A DNA stretch of 64,000 nucleotides from Salinithrix halophila (GCF_042650125.1 NZ_JBHSAP010000007.1:186001-250000), one strand, 5' to 3'; counted from the first letter of the stretch, positions 24,796-34,641 are shown. Notes: generated from the letters alone by a model not told the origin. Numbers and translations are program-made.

Positions 24796-25732
24796 GGTTC
24801 TCCCCTCCTCTTCCCTTAGCGTGGGGACTGTCGGGTAGAGCGGAAGATCGCGCTGCTAAAGCCGCTCCGACCAAGCCCGCGTCACCCCCCAGGATGGCTG
24901 GAAAAACTCGCTCAGGAAGATCCCTTTGCTCCTTGATTGCCAGTGTGGCCAGGCGGCTTCGGATTTCGTCGAGCAGGAAGGGGTGTCTATGGATCACCCC
25001 TCCCCCGATCACCAGACAGTGGGGATCTACTAGGCAAAAGACGGCATACAGCCCCCGGGCCCATTCGTCGAGAATGGGTTCCATAACGGCTGCCGCCCAG
25101 GCTTCCTTCTCTCGGTAAGCTTCCACCGTCTCCCGGGTGGTCACTTCTGCTTGCCGCTTTCGGCTGGCCCAGCGGCAGATTGCCGGACCGGCAGCCCGTT
25201 CCTCCAGCCTTCCCCCGTTACCGGAGAAGAAGGTTAGCCCTACCTCCCCGGAAAGCCCTGCTCCCCGAATGATCCGTCCTTTCTCTATGATGCAACAGGC
25301 AATCCCAGTGCTGATAGTAAAATAGATAAATGACTGGGTCGAATCGGCTCCCCGTATCGCCCATTCCCCCTGAGCCGCCATCACGACGTCGTTGTCCAGT
25401 ACCATCGGGGCTGGAAAAAAAAGACGAAGCCGGTTCAGTAATGGAAAGTTCCCCCAGGGAAGATTGTTTTGTATGACGGCGATCCCGCGTTCACGATCCA
25501 CTTTCCCCGGTACTCCTACCCCGATGGCTGCCCTATTCGCCGGGAGCAGATGGGCCGCGTCCATCGCTTCCTGGATGCATTCCACGGTCCGCTTGAACAT
25601 CGCCTCTCTGTCATCCGGTATACTGGGCATCTCCGCTCTAGAGAGTCGGTTTCCTTTTTCATCGATGACAGCCGCCGCCACTTTGCTGCCCCCGATATCG
25701 ACACCCATGGTCACTTGACCCGTTTCCTTCAA
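24701..25732 (-). CDS. ROK-family protein (sugar kinase-like)
   Basis: 343 aa; TTG start whose last bases overlap the YesL stop (TTGA), GGAAGGAA upstream. Actin-like ATPase fold: MGVDIGGSKVAAAVID phosphate-1 motif, GVGVPGKVD, LDNDVVMAA with the catalytic Asp, and FTISTGIACCII. No N-terminal winged helix, so an enzyme rather than a NagC/XylR regulator. The ROK zinc motif with three Cys is degenerate here (SGNGGRLEERAAG has none). The last about 50 residues, past the normal family end near GAALAAR, are low-complexity and overlap the start of the permease gene by 95 bp. Confidence 0.8.
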   Translation of the reverse strand: MKETGQVTMGVDIGGSKVAAAVIDEKGNRLSRAEMPSIPDDREAMFKRTVECIQEAMDAAHLLPANRAAIGVGVPGKVDRERGIAVIQNNLPWGNFPLLNRLRLFFPAPMVLDNDVVMAAQGEWAIRGADSTQSFIYFTISTGIACCIIEKGRIIRGAGLSGEVGLTFFSGNGGRLEERAAGPAICRWASRKRQAEVTTRETVEAYREKEAWAAAVMEPILDEWARGLYAVFCLVDPHCLVIGGGVIHRHPFLLDEIRSRLATLAIKEQRDLPERVFPAILGGDAGLVGAALAARSSALPDSPHAKGRGGENHGESAGTYRYSSHSTTEDTEKAELRGAKERS

Positions 25733-26370
25733 ATTCCTTCCTCCTTTCCCAAAGCAAACCCCCTATTCTCCACGGCACGGAAAGCCCGCAGCGAAACAAC
25801 CATCCAAAACCAAGCAAAGACACTCCCCCCAAAAAAGGGAATCAAACCGGGAAAAGCCTTGACCCCGTAAATCAACACCGCCGCCCCCCCCAGCATCAGC
25901 AACCCCTCTCCTGGCCGAGAAAGTGTAAACAGGAACGGTTGGAAAAGGTACTGCCAGAAGCGAAGATTATAATGGACGAATACCGGAAAGAAGTAAAAAA
26001 GGCTGATGCTGAATACAACCGTCACCCCTGCTAGGAGGAGGGCCAACAAGAAATGGAGCCCTCCCTCCACCAAGGTGAGAAGGCGGTAATCCAGCAAGAG
26101 GGCAAAGCCCATTAACCCCAACAGAAACCCCAATCCGTTCAACCGCAGGAAATGACGGCGATACTCCAACCAAAAATGTGCGGCCAAAGATCCCCTTTCC
26201 CGACCCGTCAGTATAGAACGAACTACGGAAAACATCGCCCCCGTGGCAGGGAAAAGCCCGAATACCCCCAGCCCCGCTACCGTCAGAGCGATCCAGAGCA
26301 GGTTAAGCCAACAGAGGCTGACGACTTGCCCGCAAATCCCGTACACTTTTCCCCAACCTCCGGCTTCCAT
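25729..26370 (-). CDS. YesL-like DUF624 membrane protein
   Basis: 213 aa, ATG with GGGGGAAG upstream. Five to six hydrophobic segments; N-terminal LLWIALTVAGLGVFGLFPATGAMFSVVR matches the YesL/DUF624 start, where TNLLW..GLG..G-FPA is characteristic. Such proteins accompany polysaccharide-uptake ABC systems (for example B. subtilis yesL beside yesMNOPQ) but have no established function. 4-bp overlap with the ROK gene and 22 bp from the DapA-like gene. Confidence 0.8.
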   Translation of the reverse strand: MEAGGWGKVYGICGQVVSLCWLNLLWIALTVAGLGVFGLFPATGAMFSVVRSILTGRERGSLAAHFWLEYRRHFLRLNGLGFLLGLMGFALLLDYRLLTLVEGGLHFLLALLLAGVTVVFSISLFYFFPVFVHYNLRFWQYLFQPFLFTLSRPGEGLLMLGGAAVLIYGVKAFPGLIPFFGGSVFAWFWMVVSLRAFRAVENRGFALGKEEGI

Positions 26371-26392
26371 CCCTGTCGCTTCCCCCTCTTCC

Positions 26393-27490
26393 CTATGGCC
26401 TCATCTTCATCGAAGCCTCTGCCTCCTCCAGCCAGCGGTCCCGGTTCGACCGGACGAAATTATCATCGGTCAACTCCGGATACGCCTGCAAAATGCGGTC
26501 GATTTCTTCTGCCTGACCCGGTGAGAGATCTTCCGCCGGATCGAGGCACCACCGCCCTGCTAACAGCCCCTGCCGTTGCAGAATTTCATGGATACCGGGA
26601 ATGCACCCACGAAAGCCGTTGACCGCATCAAAGAGAGCCGCATTGGCCTCTGTCACCCTCGCCCCCCGAGTCCACCACTCCATGGGGACCGAGCCGCCGG
26701 ATTGTCGGAATGCGCGGATCTCCTTCATCATCTCCACCGCCTTTTTCGTCCAGACCGCCCAATGGCCGAGGAGCCCGCCTACGATCCATTTCTCCACCAC
26801 GTCACCTTCCACGGCCACCTGAAAAGGAGTGAGCAGATCAGCGACGATATGATCATCATTTCCGGTATAGAGAGCGATTTCCTCCCTTCTCCGGGAGGCA
26901 CAAACCCCCCGCACCACCTCCAGGGTTCGGTACCGGTCAAAAGGAGCGATTTTCATCGCCATCACACCGGGGATATCGGCCATGCTCCGCCAAAAATCCA
27001 TGGAGAACAGCCGCCCCCCGACGGCAGGCTGGAGGTAAAAACCAAACACCGGAATCACCTCAGCCACTTGCCCCACCCGGTCGAGAAACGCTTCTTCGGT
27101 CCAATCATTCAAGCCGCCCGGGCTAAGGAGCCCCAGATCATATCCGAGGGACGCCGCAAGAACCGCCTCCTTCCTCGCCTGGTCCGACGGGCCGCAGATT
27201 CCCGCCACTTTGATAAACCCCTCATCTGCTCCCGCCCGCTCCGCCTCCTCGGCAGCCATCCTCAACACCGTCTCCAGCAGCCCGTGTTCCCGGATATGAA
27301 ACTGGGTGGTGTGGACTCCAACAGCGATTCCACCTGCCCCCGCTTCCACGTAATAGCGGGTAAGGGCTCGCTGCCTCCTTTCATCCAGCTTGCGATCCCC
27401 CGTCAGAACGAGGGGGTGAGCCGGGATGACCGCTCCCTCAAGGAGTGCTTCCCGCACTTTCGGACGGAGACCCACCGCTACCCCTCCCAT
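26393..27490 (-). CDS. DapA-like lyase (dihydrodipicolinate synthase/N-acetylneuraminate lyase superfamily)
   Basis: 365 aa from ATG 27490, which overlaps the stop of the SDR gene (TGATG) and has AGGGGG 7 nt upstream; the frame continues 27 codons earlier without support. A TIM-barrel aldolase: VIPAHPLVLTGDRKLDERRQRALTRYYVEAGAGGIAVG-type N-terminal strands and GFYLQPAVGG in the position of the Tyr motif, with MAMKIAPF supplying the Schiff-base Lys (about residue 187). The substrate group differs from true DapA. In a sugar cluster it probably cleaves or dehydrates a keto-acid derived from the sugar. Confidence 0.75.
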   Translation of the reverse strand: MGGVAVGLRPKVREALLEGAVIPAHPLVLTGDRKLDERRQRALTRYYVEAGAGGIAVGVHTTQFHIREHGLLETVLRMAAEEAERAGADEGFIKVAGICGPSDQARKEAVLAASLGYDLGLLSPGGLNDWTEEAFLDRVGQVAEVIPVFGFYLQPAVGGRLFSMDFWRSMADIPGVMAMKIAPFDRYRTLEVVRGVCASRRREEIALYTGNDDHIVADLLTPFQVAVEGDVVEKWIVGGLLGHWAVWTKKAVEMMKEIRAFRQSGGSVPMEWWTRGARVTEANAALFDAVNGFRGCIPGIHEILQRQGLLAGRWCLDPAEDLSPGQAEEIDRILQAYPELTDDNFVRSNRDRWLEEAEASMKMRP

Positions 27491-28506
27491 CAAAAAACCC
27501 CCTGCCGTTCTTGAAAACGGGTCGGTTTTTCGAGGACCGTCCCCCCCGCTTCCACCCAGCGGTACGTCCATTCGATCATCTGGCGCAGGGAGACCCTAGG
27601 ATAACCGAAGAGTTGATGGGCAATAGCAGCGTTACTTAACAAAGCCGTGTCTTTCTCCTGGCCCGTAAAAACCGGTTCCACTCCAAACCGGCTGCCGAAT
27701 TGACAGGCCAGCCAACGAACAGATACATTCTCCGGGCCGGTCACATTAAGCACCTTCGGCGGGGACTGGCACAAGGTAAGAGACCGAAGGGCCGCTTCGT
27801 TCGCATCTCCCTGCCAGATTACGTTGACGCTGCCCATGGAGAGGTCAATCGCTTGCCGTTTTTTCACGGCCAGGGCAATCTCCAACAACACGCCGTAGCG
27901 TAAATCAATGGCATAATTGAGGCGGAAATGGAGCATCGGCGTCCCGTTGCGCCGGGAAAAATACTCGAAAATCCGCTCCCGCCCCAGGCAAGACTGGGCG
28001 TATTCTCCCACGGGATCCGGGGGGTCATCTTCCGTCTTTCCTCCGAAAACCAGGGGTGTCAGGGAATACAAATTGCCTGTGGAGAAACAGACGATCCGTG
28101 ATTGTCTGAATTTTTCCGCTACACGACCGGGCAAATAGGCATTCATCGCCCAAGTACCGTGTTCATGACCCAGGGTGCCGAACTTTTTCCCCGCCATGTA
28201 GAGAATATTTTTTACATTGGGAAGATTTTGTAGATCCTTTTCTCGCAAGAGGTCAGCGACGATGGTTTCCACACCTGCCTCTTCCAGTTCCCGCCTTACC
28301 CTCTCCGAGGAAAAACGGGACACCCCGATCACCCGCTTTCTGGGACGATTTCCGTCCACGGCGTTTTTGGCCAGGCGGGCGAGGCTCGGCCCCATTTTTC
28401 CGCCAACTCCAAGAATCATCAGGTCGCCGTCAATCCGGGCGAGGTCTTTCACCAGCCGTTCCGACGGCGCCGCCAACGTGGTTTCCAATTCTTTCACCGT
28501 CTCCAT
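27490..28506 (-). CDS. NAD(P)-dependent epimerase/dehydratase-like (extended SDR) protein
   Basis: 338 aa, ATG with GGAGG upstream. Rossmann start DLMILGVGGKMGPSLARLAKNA, with GVGGKMG replacing the usual GGxGxxG; the following ILYMAG, ACFSTGNLYSLTP and EYAQSCLGRERIFEYF segments are the SDR active-site region, with the YxxxK motif changed to YAQSC, so catalysis may be altered. C-terminal half predicts sugar-nucleotide or sugar binding. Overlaps the DapA-like gene by one base (TGATG). Confidence 0.75.
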   Translation of the reverse strand: METVKELETTLAAPSERLVKDLARIDGDLMILGVGGKMGPSLARLAKNAVDGNRPRKRVIGVSRFSSERVRRELEEAGVETIVADLLREKDLQNLPNVKNILYMAGKKFGTLGHEHGTWAMNAYLPGRVAEKFRQSRIVCFSTGNLYSLTPLVFGGKTEDDPPDPVGEYAQSCLGRERIFEYFSRRNGTPMLHFRLNYAIDLRYGVLLEIALAVKKRQAIDLSMGSVNVIWQGDANEAALRSLTLCQSPPKVLNVTGPENVSVRWLACQFGSRFGVEPVFTGQEKDTALLSNAAIAHQLFGYPRVSLRQMIEWTYRWVEAGGTVLEKPTRFQERQGVF

Positions 28507-28537
28507 TTCGAATCGGTACCTCCTCTGCTGAACACGC

Positions 28538-30100
28538 TCACTTCCAACCGGGTTCGATCTTCTTTCTCCGCATCTCCTTGTTCACTTCGTCGATCATCTG
28601 TTGTCCCCCCGCCTCTAAATACGCATCGACAATTTGGTCCCAGTCGGATAAAGGACGATCTCCCGTGATCATCCGAGCCTGTTCGTTCATCAGCTTCGTG
28701 GTGATCTCCCTGCCTTTTTTGGCCAACGTTTCGGAATAGATCTGGTTAACGGGGTTGGCGTAATGGTCGGTTTCCGCATGCATCTTCTCCAGGTCGGCCG
28801 CCAGCTTTTTATACAGAGGGCTTTTGTAAGTCTCAGAATAGCGGTTAGCCTCGTCACTCGGGGCCCACATCTTGTTATCCAACAAATAGTGATAGGGGGC
28901 TTTGCCTTCCGGTACCGGAGAAGGCACCGCATGACCGTCGACCAGGGTATATCCTTTCCCTTCCCCGCCGTATAACCAGTCGAAGTCTTTCGTTCGCGCG
29001 TTCCGTTGTTCCAGAGGATAAAAACGACGACCGAAGTCGATGATGTCTAGGATTCGGCGAACCTTCCCCGGATCGTCCGCCAATTTGGCGGAGAGGGCAT
29101 TCGCCGTGTAGTAACCGGCTCCTGAGGTATATCCCCGGCTGCCGTCTGGTGCCTTAAAGGGCGGGATCGCGGCCAGCTCTGCCTTGGGGTGAATCTTCAC
29201 AAGTGCGTCCGCATAGGTCTCGTTCATCCCCCTCGGCCCGCCAACCATGATCCCCGCCTTACCGGCGTAGAATTCTTTGGTGTTGGCTTCGTTGGGATTG
29301 AGCAGGACAAAATCCTTGGGTAGCGCTTCCTCCTTGTACAGCTTAGCCATGAAGGCCACCCATTGTTTGCGCGGTTCAGCGATGACTCCGGGGATGAACT
29401 CCCCTTTGTTATTCTTGTGGTACCATGCGTCAGGGTTCCAATAGGTACCGAAATGATAGTTGGGCCACAAACCCTCACCGAGAACCATGCCATAGGTGTC
29501 ATCCTTGCCGTTTCCGTCCGGATCCTTCTTCGTAAAAGCGATAGCTACCTTCTTTAGCTCTTCATAGGTGGTCGGCATTTCAAGCCCCAGGCGATCCAGC
29601 CAATCCTTCCGGATAATCGGGGTCAAGAGGTAGTTTTTCGGGTAGTACTTGGGAATACCGACGATCTTTCCATTGATGGTAAAAGCATTCCACACCTCTT
29701 TGGGAACCTTTTTTAGCGTGGGATAGTCGTCGATGTAATCGTTCAGGGGAAGAAAAGCCCCCTGCTCTGCCCACTTGTAAAAGTTGGCCTTATCCATCTC
29801 CATCTCAAATCCAATCACGTCGGGAATGTCCCCGGAAGCTACCTGGGTAGCCACTTTCTCTGGGTATTCCGTGTACACCCCGTAAGTCCGTTTGTAATTA
29901 ACGCGGAATTTCTTCTCGATCATCTTTACCCCTTCACCGTCTTTGGGCGGGAAATCCGCATACAAAAAATCCAGGGATGTAATCGAGTACGTTTTATTCC
30001 TGTCCTCTGTCTGCCCTGCTTCCTTGTCCGAACAGGCGGTGATCCCCCCTACCAAGCTGAAAATGACCAGCCAAGCTCCCACTTTGCGAACCCGTTTCAT
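28538..30100 (-). CDS. Carbohydrate ABC transporter lipoprotein, extracellular solute-binding protein 1 (LplA-like)
   Basis: 520 aa from ATG 30100 with AAGGAGGGG upstream; the open frame continues 34 codons further without a site. Lipobox ITAC with Cys23. Same domain layout as the protein at 20054-21616, including DPDGNGKDDTYG and TGDRPLSDWDQ, and clearly a paralogue of it. The two differ in charged surface positions and in the ligand-cleft loops, so they may recognise different sugars or oligomers and share one permease pair. Confidence 0.88.
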   Translation of the reverse strand: MKRVRKVGAWLVIFSLVGGITACSDKEAGQTEDRNKTYSITSLDFLYADFPPKDGEGVKMIEKKFRVNYKRTYGVYTEYPEKVATQVASGDIPDVIGFEMEMDKANFYKWAEQGAFLPLNDYIDDYPTLKKVPKEVWNAFTINGKIVGIPKYYPKNYLLTPIIRKDWLDRLGLEMPTTYEELKKVAIAFTKKDPDGNGKDDTYGMVLGEGLWPNYHFGTYWNPDAWYHKNNKGEFIPGVIAEPRKQWVAFMAKLYKEEALPKDFVLLNPNEANTKEFYAGKAGIMVGGPRGMNETYADALVKIHPKAELAAIPPFKAPDGSRGYTSGAGYYTANALSAKLADDPGKVRRILDIIDFGRRFYPLEQRNARTKDFDWLYGGEGKGYTLVDGHAVPSPVPEGKAPYHYLLDNKMWAPSDEANRYSETYKSPLYKKLAADLEKMHAETDHYANPVNQIYSETLAKKGREITTKLMNEQARMITGDRPLSDWDQIVDAYLEAGGQQMIDEVNKEMRRKKIEPGWK

Positions 30101-30209
30101 CTTAACCCCTCCTTTTGGTCCTACATTCAGGCCTGCGGCTTTTTCCTGACATGGGAGCCATCGCTCCGTTCGACGCCCGATCCATCCGAACCGTTTATTC
30201 ACAGCGCCT

Positions 30210-32099
30210 TTACCGGAACCCCATCACCGACGGGCTGGCGATCCGAGAATAGAGGTTGGCTTTTCCCACCCCCTCCGAAGGCTGGTGGCTGTCGAAAAAG
30301 AGGCGTTTCTCCTCCAGCTCCTCGATCCTTTGGACCTCTCCTTTCAGATAACCTACCAGCCGGCTCCCGGTCGACTCCAAACGAGTCAGCAGGCCCCCGT
30401 ACCGAATATCCAGCACCTCCCACCCGAAGGGTTTCATGGTCTCTAACCACTGTGCGCGGTGGGCATGTCGAAGGGATTCTACTCGACGGTAAAGCTCCGG
30501 AATCTCCTCTTCGGCAAGCCGACCCAGCGTTTCCCGATCTCCTGCTTCGTAAGCTTTTTTCAAGCGAATCCCCAAATCCCCTTTCAAGATGAGGGTTTCA
30601 GCGAGACGAAGGGGTGTCTCAAAGAGGAAACGCCACGTTCCCGACCTTTCAAGGCACCTCTCGAGATCCCGGCTCAGATTGCTGTAGTAGGAAGCGACGG
30701 GGATTCCCTCTACATGGCGGTCGAAAAGGCCAAGAAGCGGATCCTGCCACAACAGAAATTTTGTCGGATTGTCCGGAGTGAGATCCTCTCGATTTGCTCC
30801 AGGGAGAAGATCGAAGCGACCAAGGGTGAGGAAGTCCTCCGCCTCCGCCCCGACACAGAGGGCAAACCGGCGGTACAACTGATCCCGGTCCACCCGATCG
30901 GCATAGCCATGCTCCGCGAAGAACTGCAGGCCCAAAAGCCCCGACAGCATATTGGTCTCCGCCCCGTCATCCCCCCACAGCGTGGCAAACACTTCCCGGA
31001 TGCCCGTCTCTTTACAGGCAGTTAGCGCGGCGTCTGTCGTACGAAAGCTCTTATCATAGTTGATGGCTGGCCCGTTCCAGGTCCAAACACCGCCAGCGAA
31101 GACAGGGTCTGAACCGAATCGGCGGTGCATGGCGATAAACTGCCGGTAAAAATCCGGGTCCGTGTGATAGTAGTCCCAGTAAACAAAACGAACATCCTGT
31201 GGCACCCGACGGATCGCTTCTTCCGGGATTTCCGTTTCCAAGTCATAGTAGGCGTGGTCCCGGGACCCGAGGCGGAAGAACATATCACTCCAGATCATCG
31301 GTTGAAGCCCTTTTTCTCGAGTGATTGTCAGAACCTCTTGTAGGTGCTCCGACATGATGTCGAAAGGACGACGATACCCATGCCGATCCAAATACCTCCC
31401 CCTCCCCAGGGCGAAGGCTTCATCCATCCCGATATGGATGCGACGGGTAGAAAAAGCAGACGCTACGGCATCTACCATCTTTTCGATGAGGGAATGAGTT
31501 TCTTTCGAACCCGCCAACAAGACGTCCTCGGTGTCCCGTACCCCATCAGCCGCTTTCCATTGCAGAAAAGACGCCAGATGGGCCAAGGTCTGAATACAGG
31601 GGATCAACTCGATACCGAATCGGGCCGCATAAGCGTCCAACGAGCGGATTTCATCCTGTGCATACCGCCCCCGCAGGTAACCGAAGTAAGGAACCTTCGG
31701 CACCTCATACGTATCTTCCGTGTAAAGCATCAGCATATTGAGCCCCATCAGGGCCATTCGCCTCATCACCATCCGGATGGTCTCCGGTCGCAGTACGGCG
31801 TTGCGGGAGCAGTCAAACATAGCCCCGTTCATGGTAAAGCGGGGCACCTCCTCGACCCGTCCCTCCTCTCCCTGGCGCAGCTTCTCCATCAACAGGCCCA
31901 ATCCCCGGAAGAAATGGATCTTTTCCTTGAACCGGATCGTGGCGCGTCCCTTTTCCACCGATACCTCCAGCCGATACCTCCCAGTCTTTTCCACTGTGAC
32001 GGAAACGCCTTGCTCATCCCGGATGATTCCCAATTCCGGGCACAACTCCGCCAGTCCCTCTTCCAAATCGGAAATCGACCCCTCGAATCGTAGCTTCAT
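30210..32099 (-). CDS. Cytoplasmic GH20 beta-N-acetylhexosaminidase (GH20C-like)
   Basis: 629 aa, ATG with AAAGGAGG upstream, no signal peptide. N-terminal beta-rich domain (about 1-85), then a TIM barrel (about 90-420): FTMNGAMFDCSRNAVLRPETIRMVMRR start, NMLMLYTEDTYEV, ELIPCIQTLAHL, and the catalytic Asp-Glu pair in HIGMDEA (Asp226, Glu227; other families have HxGGDE). Later WSDMFF and GVWTWNGP line the sugar site. A helical C-terminal region follows. This matches exo-acting intracellular GH20 enzymes that remove terminal GlcNAc or GalNAc, here acting on imported oligosaccharide. Confidence 0.88.
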   Translation of the reverse strand: MKLRFEGSISDLEEGLAELCPELGIIRDEQGVSVTVEKTGRYRLEVSVEKGRATIRFKEKIHFFRGLGLLMEKLRQGEEGRVEEVPRFTMNGAMFDCSRNAVLRPETIRMVMRRMALMGLNMLMLYTEDTYEVPKVPYFGYLRGRYAQDEIRSLDAYAARFGIELIPCIQTLAHLASFLQWKAADGVRDTEDVLLAGSKETHSLIEKMVDAVASAFSTRRIHIGMDEAFALGRGRYLDRHGYRRPFDIMSEHLQEVLTITREKGLQPMIWSDMFFRLGSRDHAYYDLETEIPEEAIRRVPQDVRFVYWDYYHTDPDFYRQFIAMHRRFGSDPVFAGGVWTWNGPAINYDKSFRTTDAALTACKETGIREVFATLWGDDGAETNMLSGLLGLQFFAEHGYADRVDRDQLYRRFALCVGAEAEDFLTLGRFDLLPGANREDLTPDNPTKFLLWQDPLLGLFDRHVEGIPVASYYSNLSRDLERCLERSGTWRFLFETPLRLAETLILKGDLGIRLKKAYEAGDRETLGRLAEEEIPELYRRVESLRHAHRAQWLETMKPFGWEVLDIRYGGLLTRLESTGSRLVGYLKGEVQRIEELEEKRLFFDSHQPSEGVGKANLYSRIASPSVMGFR

Positions 32100-32114
32100 C
32101 TTGCTCCTCCTTTA

Positions 32115-33326
32115 TCACCGATACCAAGCCGCTACCTTTTCCACCGCTCGTGCCACGTCCCGGATCCCTTGTCCATCAGTCAGGAGAATAGGCTGTTTCA
32201 GCCACATGACCTGCCTGTCCGCCAATTCCTCTGCTACCGGGCAAGATTGCAGCCGATCCTCCCCGGCCCAGTCCCGGATCGAACGCAGGACAGAGGGGTT
32301 TCGGTTGAGAGGAGGGTATCCGGGAACGACCGGGACCCCCTCCGCCTGCACGGCCCGGATGAATTTCGACAGGGATGCCTTTCTCATCCGATCGGGAGAC
32401 AAGCAGAACATATAGAGGTGGTAGGCATGGCGGGTCACCCGCGGATCGCGCCGAATGAGGCGGATTCCTTCCACCTTCCCGAGAAGCTCCTCGAGAAGGG
32501 CAGCATTTTTCTCGCGCAGGTGAAGCTGCTCTTTCAAACGGTCTAGCTGGGCTAGAAGAATGGACGCCTGAAACTCTGTCATACGCAGGTTCCATCCAAT
32601 TCTCTCATGCTGATACCAGCCACCGCCCCGTACCCGGCCCACATTGGCCAGGGACCAAGCTCGGTCGATCCGTTCCCGGTCGTTAGACAGAATGATGCCA
32701 CCTTCACCGGCGGTCATATTCTTACTTGACTGGAAACTGAAAATCCCCAAATGACCCAAGGCACCGACTCCTTTTCCCTCCCATTGGGCGCCGTGGGCTT
32801 GGGCGGCATCTTCGATCAGGGCCAGGCCGTAAGAATCAGCCAAATCCTTAAGGCGGGTCATATCCGCCACAGCTCCAGCGATATGAACGGCGATGATCGC
32901 CTTCGTTCGGGGAGTGATCGCTGATTCTACTTTGTCCGGGTCCAGAAGCAGGGTCTCCTCCTCTACGTCGACAAACACAGGGATCGCCCCGAAGAGAAGC
33001 GGGGCCGACGCTGTAGCGATAAAGGTGTAAGGGGGCATAATTACTTCATCCCCAGTCTTTACCCCCGCTGCCTGGAGAGCGACCAAGATCGCCATCGTCC
33101 CATTGACGAGGGTCACCCCATAAGCCGCATCATGGAAGCGGGCAAACCGCTCCTCCAGTTCTTCGATCACCGGACGTTCCCCCGTCCTCCGCTCCCCTGT
33201 CCCGCCCCATTTTCCCGAGTACAGGGCGGCTGTCAGTTGCCGCTGTTCCTCTACGCCAAAAACGGGCCAATCAGGATAGGGTGCTTTCCGCACCGGCGGG
33301 CCCCCGTGAATCGCCAAGGGCTCCAT
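32115..33326 (-). CDS. DegT/DnrJ/EryC1/StrS-family aminotransferase 2
   Basis: 403 aa, ATG with GGGGAGGGG upstream. PLP fold type I enzyme: NGTMAI cofactor-phosphate region, IEDAAQAHGA (Asp173) and the Schiff-base lysine in FSFQSSKNMTAGEGG (Lys202). Such enzymes transaminate keto-sugars or keto-inositols using glutamate or glutamine. It follows a second, divergent family member (33397-34641), and Gfo/Idh dehydrogenases in the same operon could supply or consume the keto intermediate. Catabolic or anabolic direction cannot be read from sequence. Confidence 0.88.
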   Translation of the reverse strand: MEPLAIHGGPPVRKAPYPDWPVFGVEEQRQLTAALYSGKWGGTGERRTGERPVIEELEERFARFHDAAYGVTLVNGTMAILVALQAAGVKTGDEVIMPPYTFIATASAPLLFGAIPVFVDVEEETLLLDPDKVESAITPRTKAIIAVHIAGAVADMTRLKDLADSYGLALIEDAAQAHGAQWEGKGVGALGHLGIFSFQSSKNMTAGEGGIILSNDRERIDRAWSLANVGRVRGGGWYQHERIGWNLRMTEFQASILLAQLDRLKEQLHLREKNAALLEELLGKVEGIRLIRRDPRVTRHAYHLYMFCLSPDRMRKASLSKFIRAVQAEGVPVVPGYPPLNRNPSVLRSIRDWAGEDRLQSCPVAEELADRQVMWLKQPILLTDGQGIRDVARAVEKVAAWYR

Positions 33327-33396
33327 AGAACCCCTCCCCTGCGGTTGATCGGCTCTATCGATATCAAGCCAGTTAGATATCTCTTCTATTGCCGCT

Positions 33397-34641
33397 TTAT
33401 TCAGCGATGAAATGCCGAGCCACTTTTCGGACAGCGGCTACCATCTGATCGATGTCCTCGTCGGTAAAAAATTCGCTGATAGGCAGCCGGATCGAATCAG
33501 CCAGGATCGCTTCCGCTTCGGGGCAAAGTCCATCCGCATAGGAAACCTCGGACAAGCTGAAGGGAAACGAACTCCCTGGATAAGCCTGTTTCTTTTGGAA
33601 TAAATCCTGTTTGTAAAGGACACGGGGAATGTAGCCCGGCGCACAGGGAATCCCCTCCGCTTGCAAAGCAGCGGAAAAGGTGTCCCGGGAACAAGTGAAG
33701 CGTCCGGTCTCCAAGCGAAACAGATAAAACCACCAAGTGGATTCCCCTCCTTCTGGAACCTGGGGTACCCGGAGCCCGGGAATCTCCCGAAGCCCATCCG
33801 TCAGCCGCTCTCCATGCTCCCGGCGGCGACGACAGATTCCCGGCAACTTCTCCAATTGGGCGATTCCCACTGCACCCTGTAGCTCGGTCATGCGGTAGTT
33901 CGGGGCCAGCGTGGAGAGATCTCGAAAAACCTCTCCGGCCAAACGTTGGTAGTTCTTGTCAGCGAATGCGTGAACCGCGCGGTAATCCGCCTCATCCCCT
34001 GAATTGACCGCCACGATTCCGCCGTCTCCCGTCGAGATGTGTTTAAAATCATTGGTGCTGAAACAACCATAGTCCCCCATCGTTCCGACGAGCCGACCCC
34101 GGTAACGCGCCTGCCAGCTCTGGGCGCAATCTTCGATGACTTTGAGGCCATTTTGCTTTGCCAGTTGCAAGATCGGATCCATGTTCGCCGGTGTTCCGGC
34201 AAGGTGAACAACTAGGATGGCCTTCGTTCGGGGTGTGATCCGTTTCGCTACGGAGGCGGGGTCCAGGTTGTAAGTCCGAGGGTCCAGGTCAGCGAAAACA
34301 GGAACGGCATTTTGGTACAGGATCCCGATCACCGTTCCTTGATCGGTAATCGGACTGGTTATCACCTCATCACCGACGCTTACACTCGCCGCTCCCAGCG
34401 CGACATGGATCGCCGCCGTTCCTGAAGAGGCGGCGACACTGTGGGAAATGCCGTACAAATGATTAAAACGCTCCAGAAACCCCTTTACTTTGGTTCCGGC
34501 ATGATAGAAGAGCGTATCCTGTTCCAAAGCCTCCAGTACTTCCCGTGCTTCCTCCAACCCAAACCGCCTGCCTGTACCAAAGGGTGTTCCTTTGATCGGT
34601 GTCCCGCCGTGAATCGCCAGTCTCTCCGTTTCTGTCTTCAC
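33397..34641 (-). CDS. DegT/DnrJ/EryC1/StrS-family aminotransferase 1
   Basis: 414 aa from GTG 34641, whose GTGA overlaps the upstream stop by 4 bp, with AGGGGGGAG as ribosome binding site. PLP fold type I: ASSGTAAIHVAL, VIEDCAQSWQ (Asp171) and CFSTNDFKHISTGDGG with Lys200 as the cofactor lysine. Only moderately similar to the second aminotransferase downstream (both start AIHGG), so they probably act on different keto-sugars. Coupling to the deacetylase-like gene suggests one pathway. Confidence 0.88.
   Translation of the reverse strand: MKTETERLAIHGGTPIKGTPFGTGRRFGLEEAREVLEALEQDTLFYHAGTKVKGFLERFNHLYGISHSVAASSGTAAIHVALGAASVSVGDEVITSPITDQGTVIGILYQNAVPVFADLDPRTYNLDPASVAKRITPRTKAILVVHLAGTPANMDPILQLAKQNGLKVIEDCAQSWQARYRGRLVGTMGDYGCFSTNDFKHISTGDGGIVAVNSGDEADYRAVHAFADKNYQRLAGEVFRDLSTLAPNYRMTELQGAVGIAQLEKLPGICRRRREHGERLTDGLREIPGLRVPQVPEGGESTWWFYLFRLETGRFTCSRDTFSAALQAEGIPCAPGYIPRVLYKQDLFQKKQAYPGSSFPFSLSEVSYADGLCPEAEAILADSIRLPISEFFTDEDIDQMVAAVRKVARHFIAE

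Noticed and set aside
32115..34641. The two DegT genes as an O-antigen or capsule biosynthesis locus
   Set aside because: There are no glycosyltransferases, flippase or nucleotidyltransferase genes, and the operon has an importer and a glycosidase instead.
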